Origin: VRUE01 sp036379955
GTDB lineage: Bacteria; Actinomycetota; Thermoleophilia; Solirubrobacterales; 70-9
Length of the DNA: 64,000 nucleotides
Assembly (NCBI GenBank): GCA_036379955.1
Contig: DASVFR010000011.1
Span: 1 to 64,000 of the forward strand
Direction of reading: 5' to 3'
Below the pieces are notes generated by a model. It saw only the letters and a list, made by a program, of their open reading frames with translations. It was not told the origin of the DNA and did not search any database. Positions 11,883-19,000 of this stretch are shown piece by piece; within the stretch, counting starts at the first letter, position 1, and each line of letters starts with the position of its first letter. Both the position numbers and the translations under genes were made by a program.

Positions 11883-11899
11883 ACTTACGAGACGTAAGT
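11883..11899. promoter_or_regulatory. palindrome ACTTAC-N5-GTAAGT between glnA and the AhpD-like gene
   Basis: A perfect 6-bp inverted repeat with a 5-base spacer in the 230-bp divergent region between glutamine synthetase (start 11743) and the AhpD-like gene (start 11974). It overlaps a TATAAC hexamer that could be a -10 box on the plus strand. Just downstream GTAAAG occurs twice more (near 11911 and 11928). It resembles a dimeric-regulator operator, for example a nitrogen regulator, but which protein binds is unknown. Confidence 0.45.
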
Positions 11900-11973
11900 A
11901 AGCGGCTAAAAGTAAAGTAAAGGCCATGTAAAGGCTCTGTGAAGCGGAAAACCGCGAAACGAGTCGGAGGCGG

Positions 11974-12549
11974 ATGCAATTGACGGTAAAAACGGATGTG
12001 AGCAGATTTCAGATTCACGACGAGTTGACCGCGCCTGACGAGAGCGCACCCCTGATCAAAACGATCCAGGCGACCGGCGGAGCGGTGACCAAGTTCGTCG
12101 GCGTGCTGGCCGGGGCGCCCGCGGTTCTGCGGGCCTACACGCGGATGCGCTCGGAGCTGCGCGGCGGCGTCCTGCCTAAGGCGACCCAGGTGCGGATCGC
12201 CCTGGCCCTCGCCGAGTACCGCGAGGACGGCTACAGCATCGCCCAGCACGCGAAGGCGGCGCGCAGCGCCGGCCTCGGGCTGGACGAGGTCTCCCGGGCG
12301 CGGAGCTTCGGCTCCTCGGACCCCAAAGAGGCGGCCTTGCTCGAGTACCTGCGCGGCGCGCTCGAGGCCAACGGCCATCCCCCGCTCCACCTGCACGAGG
12401 AGGCGCGGGAGATCGGCTGGAGCGACGAGGAGCTGCTAGAGGCGGTCGCGCACCTCGTCCTGAACGAGTTCCAGAGCCTGATCGCCGGGGCAGCCGAGCT
12501 TCCGAAAGATCAAAGCGGCCCGCGGGTTCTTCCCTCGGCGGCTGCGTAG
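11974..12549 (+). CDS. AhpD/carboxymuconolactone decarboxylase-like protein lacking the cysteine pair
   Basis: 191 residues, ATG preceded by GGAGG. Helical protein whose segment ALAEYREDGYSIAQHAKAARSAGL matches the position of the AhpD active site E-x-x-C-x-x-C-x3-H, but the two Cys are Tyr and Ser; Glu and His remain. The protein has no cysteine at all, so a peroxidase-reductase role through a disulfide is excluded. Cys-less members of this superfamily exist, with mostly unknown functions. It is divergent from glnA and followed by the convergent secreted-protein gene. Confidence 0.65.
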   Translation: MQLTVKTDVSRFQIHDELTAPDESAPLIKTIQATGGAVTKFVGVLAGAPAVLRAYTRMRSELRGGVLPKATQVRIALALAEYREDGYSIAQHAKAARSAGLGLDEVSRARSFGSSDPKEAALLEYLRGALEANGHPPLHLHEEAREIGWSDEELLEAVAHLVLNEFQSLIAGAAELPKDQSGPRVLPSAAA

Positions 12550-12650
12550 GACTCCCGGTCAACCCCTGAGGGCTGAGGGGCGGCCGGCGGGGTCAATGCC
12601 TCAACGGTCGTCGAACGATTCGAAGCTGGAAGGCCCCGCCCCGCCCCAGA

Positions 12651-13376
12651 TCAGCCCTCGACAACCGTGGCGGTATAGAGAAGCCTCGCCGTCGAGTAGC
12701 GGCAGCCGTAGGTGGCCCGCGCTCCTACCTTTTGCTGGGGTTCTCCTTGGCGGACGTCGGTCGAGTCGACGCACTTGCCGGGTTCGCGGCTGGCCCGCCA
12801 GGCGTCGTTTTCGGAGAGGCCCTGAGCAAAGGCGGAAGCCCAGGTCGGCACCGTGAGGCCGACGATGTCGTTCTTTTCGACCTTCAGGTTGGCCGTGAAC
12901 TTGACGGTCTGCCCGAGGTAGGGGCTGAGGACCTGGATCGAGCCCTGGGCGCGCAGGTTGTAGCGAGGGGGGTTTGTTTCCGGGACGCGGCGCAGGATCG
13001 CGAGGCGCGCCTCGGGCGGCGTGCCGAAGAAGCCGTTGAAGAAGGAGCGTTGGCTGCCGGTCGGCTGCGAGAGGGTCAGCGTCCAGGACTTGACCTTGCC
13101 CTTCTTGCGCACGAGGAAGGGCAGCTGCCCCTGTCCGGTGCTGACCTGGAAGCCGGTGACGCTGCCGACCGCCTGGCAAGGAGAGGCGGGACAGGAGGGG
13201 TCGGGCATGTTGCCCGTGCCACCCAGAACGACCGTGGTGCCCGAGCTCGTCGCGGCTCCGGCGGTGGCGATGAGAGCCGCGAGCAGGACCAGGCACGCGG
13301 TCCCGGCCAAAAGGAGCGCCGCGCGGCTCCAGGTCGCGCCGCGGCCGCCGACACCTGCTTGCGAAGACTTCGACAT
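12651..13376 (-). CDS. secreted protein of unknown function
   Basis: 241 residues. A basic start (MSKSSQAGVGGRGATW) is followed by a hydrophobic core LLLAGTACLVLLAALIATAGAAT, a likely signal peptide cleaved after an Ala-x-Ala site near residue 41. The mature part contains four cysteines and stretches of beta-type sequence (KVKSWTLTLSQPTG, LGQTVKFTANLKVEKNDIVGLTVPTWA) that look like a jelly-roll or immunoglobulin-like beta fold. I do not recognise the family. It lies in the same direction as the RlpA-like gene with a gap of about 100 bases. Confidence 0.6.
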   Translation of the reverse strand: MSKSSQAGVGGRGATWSRAALLLAGTACLVLLAALIATAGAATSSGTTVVLGGTGNMPDPSCPASPCQAVGSVTGFQVSTGQGQLPFLVRKKGKVKSWTLTLSQPTGSQRSFFNGFFGTPPEARLAILRRVPETNPPRYNLRAQGSIQVLSPYLGQTVKFTANLKVEKNDIVGLTVPTWASAFAQGLSENDAWRASREPGKCVDSTDVRQGEPQQKVGARATYGCRYSTARLLYTATVVEG

Positions 13377-13474
13377 GCCCCTCTGCTCCTCTCGTTGCTC
13401 GCCGTGCGCTCGGTGAGCCCAACGGCGTGGTCTTATCCGAGGCAGAGATTAGCCGCAGAGAGCCAAAATCCTGC

Positions 13475-13996
13475 CTACCGAGCGCCACCGCGGTGGCCGA
13501 TCGCGACCGCGTATCGCACCTGGTCGACCCCTTCGAAGCCGAGGGCGCGGCGGGCGCCGTTGGTCAGGTCGAAGTCGTTGCCCTGCGTGTAGGGGCCGCG
13601 GTCGATCACCTGCGTGACCAGCTGATGGCCGTGGTAGGCGAACTTGATCGTCGTGCCGCAGGGGAGCGTGCGGTGGGCGACGCCAATCGTCTCCGCGTGC
13701 AGCGTCTGCCCGCAAGCGGTGTGGTTGCCGTAGAGGCCCGGGCCGTACCAGGTGGCGCCGGCCGAGCGCATCGGGGTGCTGAAGACGAAGCCCTGCCCGC
13801 CGGTCGTCGTGCCGTCAGATTCGGTGGCGCTGGCGCCACCCGTCCCGGCCTCGGCGGGCATCGCGCCCGCCGTCAGACAGGCGAGGGTCGCAAAGATCGC
13901 AGCCCAGCGCAGGTTGCGGGCTCTGCGCCGTCGCCTGCGCGCGGCGCGCTGCCTCGATCGGTCTTTCCGCCCAGGGCGGTCTCGGTCTGCCTTCAT
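13475..13996 (-). CDS. RlpA-like double-psi beta-barrel secreted protein
   Basis: 173 residues. A very basic N-terminus (KDRSRQRAARRRRRRAR) precedes a hydrophobic signal segment ending near AEAG. The mature C-terminal 100 residues are an RlpA/expansin-like domain: ATWYGPGLYGNHTACGQTL, AHRTLPCGT, VIDRGPYTQGNDFDLTNGA, with the catalytic-type Asp in DRGPY and FDLT. In this fold such enzymes cleave or bind peptidoglycan. A murein-remodelling role outside the membrane is likely; the SPOR domain of E. coli RlpA is absent. The stop at 13475 is 98 bases before the next secreted-protein gene. Confidence 0.82.
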   Translation of the reverse strand: MKADRDRPGRKDRSRQRAARRRRRRARNLRWAAIFATLACLTAGAMPAEAGTGGASATESDGTTTGGQGFVFSTPMRSAGATWYGPGLYGNHTACGQTLHAETIGVAHRTLPCGTTIKFAYHGHQLVTQVIDRGPYTQGNDFDLTNGARRALGFEGVDQVRYAVAIGHRGGAR

Positions 13997-14180
13997 TGCT
14001 CTTTGCGACGCTTGCGGGGTTAGCTGACGGGCTCGCGCTGAAAGAGCTGCGCTACGCGGCAGATGCCGGCGATTCGCCCCAAACCTTGGGTCCCCCGCTC
14101 TCCGCGATATGTGGGCGGAGATTCAGCGAAAGTTGGCAAGAGATTAGCAAACGCTAAGACACGAAAACGTGCAGAGATGC

Positions 14181-14206
14181 GAGAGGCCCCCCTGCGGGGG
14201 CCTCTC
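14181..14206 (-). terminator. hairpin at the 3' end of RNase P RNA
   Basis: GAGAGGCCCCC and GGGGGCCTCTC (14181-14191 and 14196-14206) form an 11-bp perfect stem with loop CTGC directly after the 3' end of the RNase P RNA. There is no T-run behind it on the minus strand, so termination is inferred from position and stability. Confidence 0.6.
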
Positions 14207-14207
14207 G

Positions 14208-14577
14208 GTCAGCGGGCCTGTAAGCCGGATCCTGTCGTGAGCGACCATCTGTCTCCCGGAGCCGGAGCCCCGGGGAGCCGCCAGCTGACGGCCCTGCGGC
14301 CTACCTGGACCTCGCCGGGCAGGGTCTGCGGTCCTGCTTGGCCTTGCACCGGGCGGGGTTTGCCTGGCCGCCGCGTCACCGCGGCGCCGGTGCGCTCTTA
14401 CCGCACCATTTCACCTTTGCCTGTACGCGGCTCACGTGTGGCCGCGCCATCGGCCGTATGTTTCTGTGGCACTTTCCCGCGGGTTTCCCCGGGTGGGCGT
14501 TACCCACCGCCTCGCCCTGTGGTGTCCGGACTTTCCTCGAGGGGTTTTCTCTCCCCCCGCGATCGCTCGGCCCGCAC
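14208..14577 (-). ncRNA. rnpB: RNase P RNA, type A
   Basis: On the minus strand the universally conserved block GAGGAAAGTCCGGACACC lies near the 5' end (about 14523-14541), followed by the J-region around CAGGGCGAGGCGGTGGGTAACGCC. The 3' end reads GGCTTACAGGCCCGC. The 5' GCGGGCC (14569-14575) pairs perfectly with GGCCCGC near the 3' end (14212-14218) to give helix P1, which sets the ends to within a few bases. The RNA is the catalytic subunit that trims tRNA 5' leaders. It is divergent from the SDR gene. Confidence 0.93.
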
Positions 14578-14671
14578 AGCGATGGTAGCGCCGATCGGCC
14601 GCCGCTCGGGCATCTCGATGGGTTGTGGTCGCTCCAGCACTCACAACCCATCGGCAATATCGTCCCGTGCG

Positions 14672-15493
14672 ATGCCCACCGCGGTGATCACGGGAGCGGG
14701 AGGCGGCATAGGCCGCGCGATCTCGCTCGAGTTCGCCGGCCGCGGCTACCTCGTCCACGCCACCGACGTCGATGCCGACGCGGCGGCGAAAACCGCCGCC
14801 GAAGCAGGCCACGACGCGCGCTCGGCCGTCCTCGACGTGCGCGACGAGGCGGCCTGCCGGGCGCAGGCGACGGCGATCGCCGAGGAAGGCGGGCTCGACC
14901 TCTGGGTCAACAACGCCGGGATCCTCGTCACCGGCCCAGCCTGGGAGCAGGACGAGGCGGCGCGCCGGCTGATGCTCGAAGTCAACACCGTGGGGACGAT
15001 GAACGGGACGGTCGCGGCGCTGGAGCCGATGATCGCCGCCGGCCGCGGCCACGTCGTCAACGTGATCTCCCTGGCCGGGATCGTGGCCGCGCCGGGCGAG
15101 GTCGGCTACTCGGCGAGCAAGCACGCGGCACTCGCCTTCACGCTCGGCACGCTCTTCGACCTGCGCCGCGCCGGGATCGGCGGCGTGAAGCTGTCGGCGC
15201 TCTGCCCCGACGGCGCCTGGACGCCGATGCTGCAGGACAAGCTCGACGATCCCGACGCCGCCGGCTCGTTCTCAGGCCAGCTGCTGAAGCCCGAGCAGGT
15301 CGCCGCCGCGGTCGTAAGGCTGACCGAGCGCCCCCGGCCGCTGACGATCGTCCCACGCTGGCGCGGGGTGCAGCTGCGCCTCCTCGACCTCTTCCCCCGC
15401 CTCACCCTGCGGCTGCTACCGCTGGCCCTGAGCGACGCGCGTCGCAAACAGCGGCGCTACAAGAAGCAAATCGCCGCCGGCCAGTGGCCCTGA
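14672..15493 (+). CDS. short-chain dehydrogenase/reductase
   Basis: 273 residues from the ATG at 14672. The frame is open far upstream, across the RNase P gene, but only from this ATG does the Rossmann start VITGAGGGIGRAI appear. Classical SDR features follow: NAG in VNNAGIL, the catalytic Ser in NVISLAG, and YxxxK as YSASK. The enzyme should use NAD(P)H on an alcohol or ketone; substrate unknown. The basic C-terminal tail RRKQRRYKKQ is an extension. It converges on lexA with 6 bases between the stops. Confidence 0.88.
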   Translation: MPTAVITGAGGGIGRAISLEFAGRGYLVHATDVDADAAAKTAAEAGHDARSAVLDVRDEAACRAQATAIAEEGGLDLWVNNAGILVTGPAWEQDEAARRLMLEVNTVGTMNGTVAALEPMIAAGRGHVVNVISLAGIVAAPGEVGYSASKHAALAFTLGTLFDLRRAGIGGVKLSALCPDGAWTPMLQDKLDDPDAAGSFSGQLLKPEQVAAAVVRLTERPRPLTIVPRWRGVQLRLLDLFPRLTLRLLPLALSDARRKQRRYKKQIAAGQWP

Positions 15494-15499
15494 GCGGCG

Positions 15500-16111
15500 T
15501 CAGATCTTTCTGAAGACCCCTACGACCTTGCCGAGCACGGTGGCCTCGGTGGTGCGGATCGGCTCCATCGTCGCGTTCTCGGGCTGCAGGCGGATGTGGT
15601 CGTCCTCGCGGAAGAAGCGCTTGACCGTCGCCTCCTCGCCGATCAGGGCGACGACGATCTCGCCGTCGGTCGCCTCGTCGGCGGGCCGCACGACGACGTA
15701 GTCGCCCTCGAAGATCCCGGCTTCGATCATGCTTTCGCCGCGCACCCTGAGGATGTAGTCCCCGTCCTCGCCGCCGATCACGTCGGGCACCTCGATGTAT
15801 TCCTCGACGTTCTCTTCGGCGAGGATCGGCTCGCCGGCGGCGACGTGGCCGACCAGCGGCAGGCCGCTGCCCGGCTTGATCGTCCGCTTCGCCTTGTCGA
15901 AGAGCAGCTCGATCGCCCGCGGCTTGGAGGGGTCGCGCTTCAGCAGCCCGATCTTCTCGAGGTTGGCCAGATGCGCGTGCACGGTCGAGGAGGAGTGCAG
16001 ACCCACCGCTTTGCCAATCTCCCGCACCGTCGGCGGATACCCCGTCTTCGCCGCGTAGCGGCGAATGAAGTCGAAGATCTCCTTCTGCCTCTTGGTCAGA
16101 TCCAGCTCCAC
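15500..16111 (-). CDS. lexA: LexA SOS repressor / autoprotease
   Basis: 203 residues from a GTG at 16111 with GGGGAG at good distance. N-terminal winged helix (LTKRQKEIFDFIRRYAAKTGYPPTVREIG), then the self-cleavage Ala-Gly in HVAAGEP, the nucleophile Ser in RGESMIEAGI, and the general-base Lys in ATVKRFF. LexA represses DNA-damage genes and cleaves itself on RecA filaments. A canonical SOS box lies 44 bases upstream, so it is autoregulated. The reading frame is not closed upstream: it continues through the antisense of tRNA-Leu into the serine recombinase (see findings). The GTG is chosen because homology to LexA starts there. Confidence 0.96.
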   Translation of the reverse strand: MELDLTKRQKEIFDFIRRYAAKTGYPPTVREIGKAVGLHSSSTVHAHLANLEKIGLLKRDPSKPRAIELLFDKAKRTIKPGSGLPLVGHVAAGEPILAEENVEEYIEVPDVIGGEDGDYILRVRGESMIEAGIFEGDYVVVRPADEATDGEIVVALIGEEATVKRFFREDDHIRLQPENATMEPIRTTEATVLGKVVGVFRKI

Positions 16112-16154
16112 GCTCTCCCCTTCGCGTTTCCGGCCCGAGGGCCCCAAAATCGTT

Positions 16155-16168
16155 CGAACATCTGTTCG
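16155..16168 (-). promoter_or_regulatory. SOS box (LexA operator) upstream of lexA
   Basis: CGAACATCTGTTCG is a perfect match to the Gram-positive/actinobacterial LexA consensus CGAAC-N4-GTTCG. It lies 44 bases before the lexA start codon, in the right place to block its promoter. Confidence 0.92.
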
Positions 16169-16246
16169 CAAGCGTAGCGGTCCTTGCGGACACCCGCAAC
16201 CGAAAGCGCCCCCCGGGCGCAAACATCTAGAATCGCCATCCCACAG

Positions 16247-16335
16247 GCGGCTGTGGCGGAACTGGTAGACGCGCAAGGTTGAGGGCCTTGTGCCCCTTAC
16301 GGGGCGTGATGGTTCGACTCCATTCAGCCGCACCA
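16247..16335 (+). tRNA. tRNA-Leu (GAG)
   Basis: Acceptor GCGGCTG pairs with CAGCCGC (16325-16331), followed by discriminator A and an encoded CCA. The anticodon stem CAAGG/CCTTG encloses loop TTGAGGG, giving anticodon GAG. A long variable arm typical of tRNA-Leu (TGCCCCTTACGGGGCG) and the T-arm GGTTCGACTCC follow. Its 3' end is the junction with the conjugative element: the recombinase gene ends against it. Confidence 0.95.
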
Positions 16336-18010
16336 TAGATTCGACGTTAGAACCTCCAGCCTCAAAAAAGAGGCTGGAGGTTTCTGCGTTCAGGAGGCCT
16401 GCGAATGGCTCTGGACTGCGGATTGCCGCACTTTCTGGCGTCCAGTCCCAAGTCTTGGCCAAGGAGTCCTTGGCCACCGCTGCCTCATCAGGCTTGGCCA
16501 GGAGGCGATCAAAGGGCTCAGCCAGCTTGGAGCCCACAATCTCCTCGTCCACGATCTCCAGCCGCTCAAAGAACGCCTGATTCAGTAGGCGGCGCTCTTG
16601 CGGACCAGCCTGAATGTAGGCCCGCTGAATGTCGTCGGTCAGGGCCAAGGCCAACTCCAGCGCGTCGAGCATCCGCTGGTGATCGAAGTCCAAGGCGGCG
16701 ATCCGGCGTTCGACGCCATCCCGACCGCGCCGGATGCGGGCCTGCTCCTCAGCGAACAAGTCCTCGCTGATCTGGTCGGCGTAGTGGGCTTTAAGGAGCT
16801 TGCGCTCCTCCTCGGTCAAGCTTGCTCGCTCAGCTTTGGCCTCGGCGATCTCTGCGTCTGCGGACTCAGCTAGTTGAGCCACATGCGCTCGCACCGCTTC
16901 GCGAATGTCGGCACGCTGCTGCTCATCGAGCCGCACCAAGGCATAGTGGCGCTCAACGGCCGCTTCAACGGCCTCGGCACGGTGATACTCCTGCGAACAA
17001 TGGCCCCGCAGCCGACTGCCGCAAACTAGATACCCGTAAGTGCCGCCGTTGCCTTTGGCGTTGGCAAAGACCAGACGGTGCTTGCAGCGACCGCAAAAGA
17101 CACTGCCGCGCAGGTAGTGAAAGTGCCGCCAAGCGCGCTCGTGGCTTTGACGCTTGGAATCCAACAGGTCTTGAGCCTGCTGGAACGTGCCCTCGTCAAC
17201 CAGCGCCTCATGCCGTCCTTTGAAGATCTTGCCCTTGTAGGGAACAAGTCCCAGGTAGTAGGGGTTGCGCAGGATCTCGGCCAAGCGTTTGAAGCTGACC
17301 GGACGTTCGGAATACTTTTTGGTGGCACGGGAACGCAAACCCCGCTCCTCCATGATGGCCGCCAGCTCCATCAGCGAGTAGTCGCCGCTGGCATAGAGCC
17401 GGAAGGCATCTTGGATCAACGGCGCGCGTGTTGGATCAAGTACTACGTCTCGCACCGGACGACCATCGACGTCAATGGTCGTATTGCAATAGCCAATCGG
17501 GGCTCGGCCAGGTGTCCCTCCAACTTCAACCTTTTGTTCTTGTGTGCGCCGGACTTCAATGGATAGCTCACGGCGCTGGTGGGCAGCAATCGAGCCCATG
17601 ATGCCGAAGACCAGCAGGCCGGTTGGGCTGCTGTCAATCGGCTCGGATGCCGAAGCAACCTCTACACCGTTCTTCTGCAGGAGTCCAAAGGCCGACCATT
17701 GATCGATCTCATCGCGTGCCCATCGCGAGACCTTCCAAAAGACCACCACGTCAACATCTTTAAGTTTCTCTATGTCAGCCAGCATCTTTTTGAAGGCTTT
17801 ACGCCTCAGCACCGAGCCGCCGGACACGCCTGGCTCAACGTACTCCCGCACCACTTCCGCACCTAGCTGTCGAGCCTCTGCTTCGCACTTCTTGCGCTGC
17901 GACGGCAGGCTTAGGCCCTCGGGATCTATCTCCTTATTAACTTGCTTCGGGGATGACACCCGCAGGTAGATCACCGCCCGCTTAGTCGGCTCTGTCTTAG
18001 TTTCTGTCAT
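16336..18010 (-). CDS. large serine recombinase (integrase), no own stop codon
   Basis: About 560 residues from the ATG at 18010 to the tRNA-Leu junction. The N-terminal resolvase domain has the nucleophile Ser19 in YLRVSS, GVSGG and FWKVSRWARD. The recombinase domain follows (RAPIGYCNTT, ILRNPYYLGLVPY), then a zinc ribbon (VFCGRCKHRL with CGSRLRGHC) and a coiled coil (EAKAERASLTEEERKLLK). The enzyme integrates and excises the element through short att sites without long homology. The frame has no stop at the element edge: it runs antisense through tRNA-Leu and on into lexA, giving an 836-codon continuous frame that ends at 15500. The true C-terminus is therefore uncertain. Confidence 0.88.
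16353..16380 (+). terminator. intrinsic terminator after tRNA-Leu
   Basis: CCTCCAGCCTC and GAGGCTGGAGG are a perfect 11-bp stem around AAAAAA, followed by TTTCTG. It lies 17 bases after tRNA-Leu and would end its transcript. On the other strand the same bases are coding sequence at the end of the recombinase frame. Confidence 0.85.
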
Positions 18011-18078
18011 ATCTCTCTCCTTTCCTCCACACTATCTCTCGCTACATATAAGTATACAACCCTCACCTGACACTCCCG

Positions 18079-18909
18079 TTAGTGTGTGCTCACGGCTCCA
18101 CCTTCGGTTATCGCCTCTATGACGCAGTTAAACTGTGTCACCTCAAACAGCTCGCGGGTAGCAGGCGTGAGCTGTTTGACGCAGCCTTGGATGGCTAGCT
18201 TCCGCCGCTCGTCTGGAGCCAGCCAGAGCACCCTTGGAAAGACGCCATGCTCGGCCTGCTCGATGCCAGCTTCGTAGTAGCTGGCGTAGGCCCGGAGCTG
18301 GCTCCTGAGAGCGCGGCTGCCCTCGGTGCCCATGTCCACCTCTATGAAGTAGCTATCTTCAAAGTCTCCGATTCCCAGCCGGACATAGCTGTCCGGCTTG
18401 AGGAGCGAAGCGCCAATCCCGCTCGAAAACTGCCGCCAACAAGCAGGCTCAGCGCTTCGCTCCAGCAGCTCCACCCGACCCAGCCGGTCAGCCTCCACCA
18501 GCCGAACATGTAGCTCGGCGACTTGAAGTGCATGCTTCAGGAATAGCGTCCCCGGAATCCGGGAGCGTCTACAGCGTCGGTCTGAAATCCAGCCATGTTC
18601 CAGAGCCAGCCGCTGCCCGGCCAGACCGAGGCGGTAGACGAAGCCCGCGGAGCCGGCGCGTACGCCGCCGACTCTACGATCCAGCCGCTCCAGTACGTCC
18701 AGGCGGGTCAGCCTGAGCAGTGACCGGCGAACAGCGCGAGGGTCAGCATCAGCGAAGTGCATCCGGGCCAGCTGGGCAGCGCTCATGAAGCGCAGTTCGA
18801 GGACCGAGTGGGTAATAGAGCGATCGCGCTCAGTGAGCCTGCGGTCCAGCTCCCGCGCCACCTTCGCGGTCACATACCGCCCGCTCATTTGGAACTCCAG
18901 TTCAGCCAT
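18079..18909 (-). CDS. replication-relaxation family protein
   Basis: 276 residues. The N-terminal winged helix (RDRSITHSVLELRFMSAAQLARMHF) with ADPRAVRRSLLRLTRLDVLERLDRRVGG, then LKHALQVAELHVRLVEAD and FIEVDMGTE are hallmarks of the replication-relaxation (Replic_Relax) family found on actinobacterial plasmids and conjugative elements. It probably acts in plasmid-like replication or DNA relaxation during transfer. It sits between the coupling ATPase and the recombinase in the leftward run, 68 bases before the recombinase start. Exact biochemical role is not established for the family. Confidence 0.78.
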   Translation of the reverse strand: MAELEFQMSGRYVTAKVARELDRRLTERDRSITHSVLELRFMSAAQLARMHFADADPRAVRRSLLRLTRLDVLERLDRRVGGVRAGSAGFVYRLGLAGQRLALEHGWISDRRCRRSRIPGTLFLKHALQVAELHVRLVEADRLGRVELLERSAEPACWRQFSSGIGASLLKPDSYVRLGIGDFEDSYFIEVDMGTEGSRALRSQLRAYASYYEAGIEQAEHGVFPRVLWLAPDERRKLAIQGCVKQLTPATRELFEVTQFNCVIEAITEGGAVSTH

Positions 18910-19000
18910 GTACTCAGTGGCAGATTTGGACGCCTTGCCCCATCAGGGCTGGGAATGACGGGGGGACGGCGCGACGCGAGCGGACGGGCGAGCGGCGCGT

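Noticed and set aside
14063..14671. N-terminal extension of the SDR by 203 codons
   Set aside because: This stretch is the RNase P RNA gene on the other strand; the SDR fold starts at ATG 14672.
16290..16335. Peptide MVRLNGVEPSRPVRG as part of a real protein
   Set aside because: It is the antisense reading of tRNA-Leu. I report the open frame through it as a finding but do not claim it as a normal protein segment.
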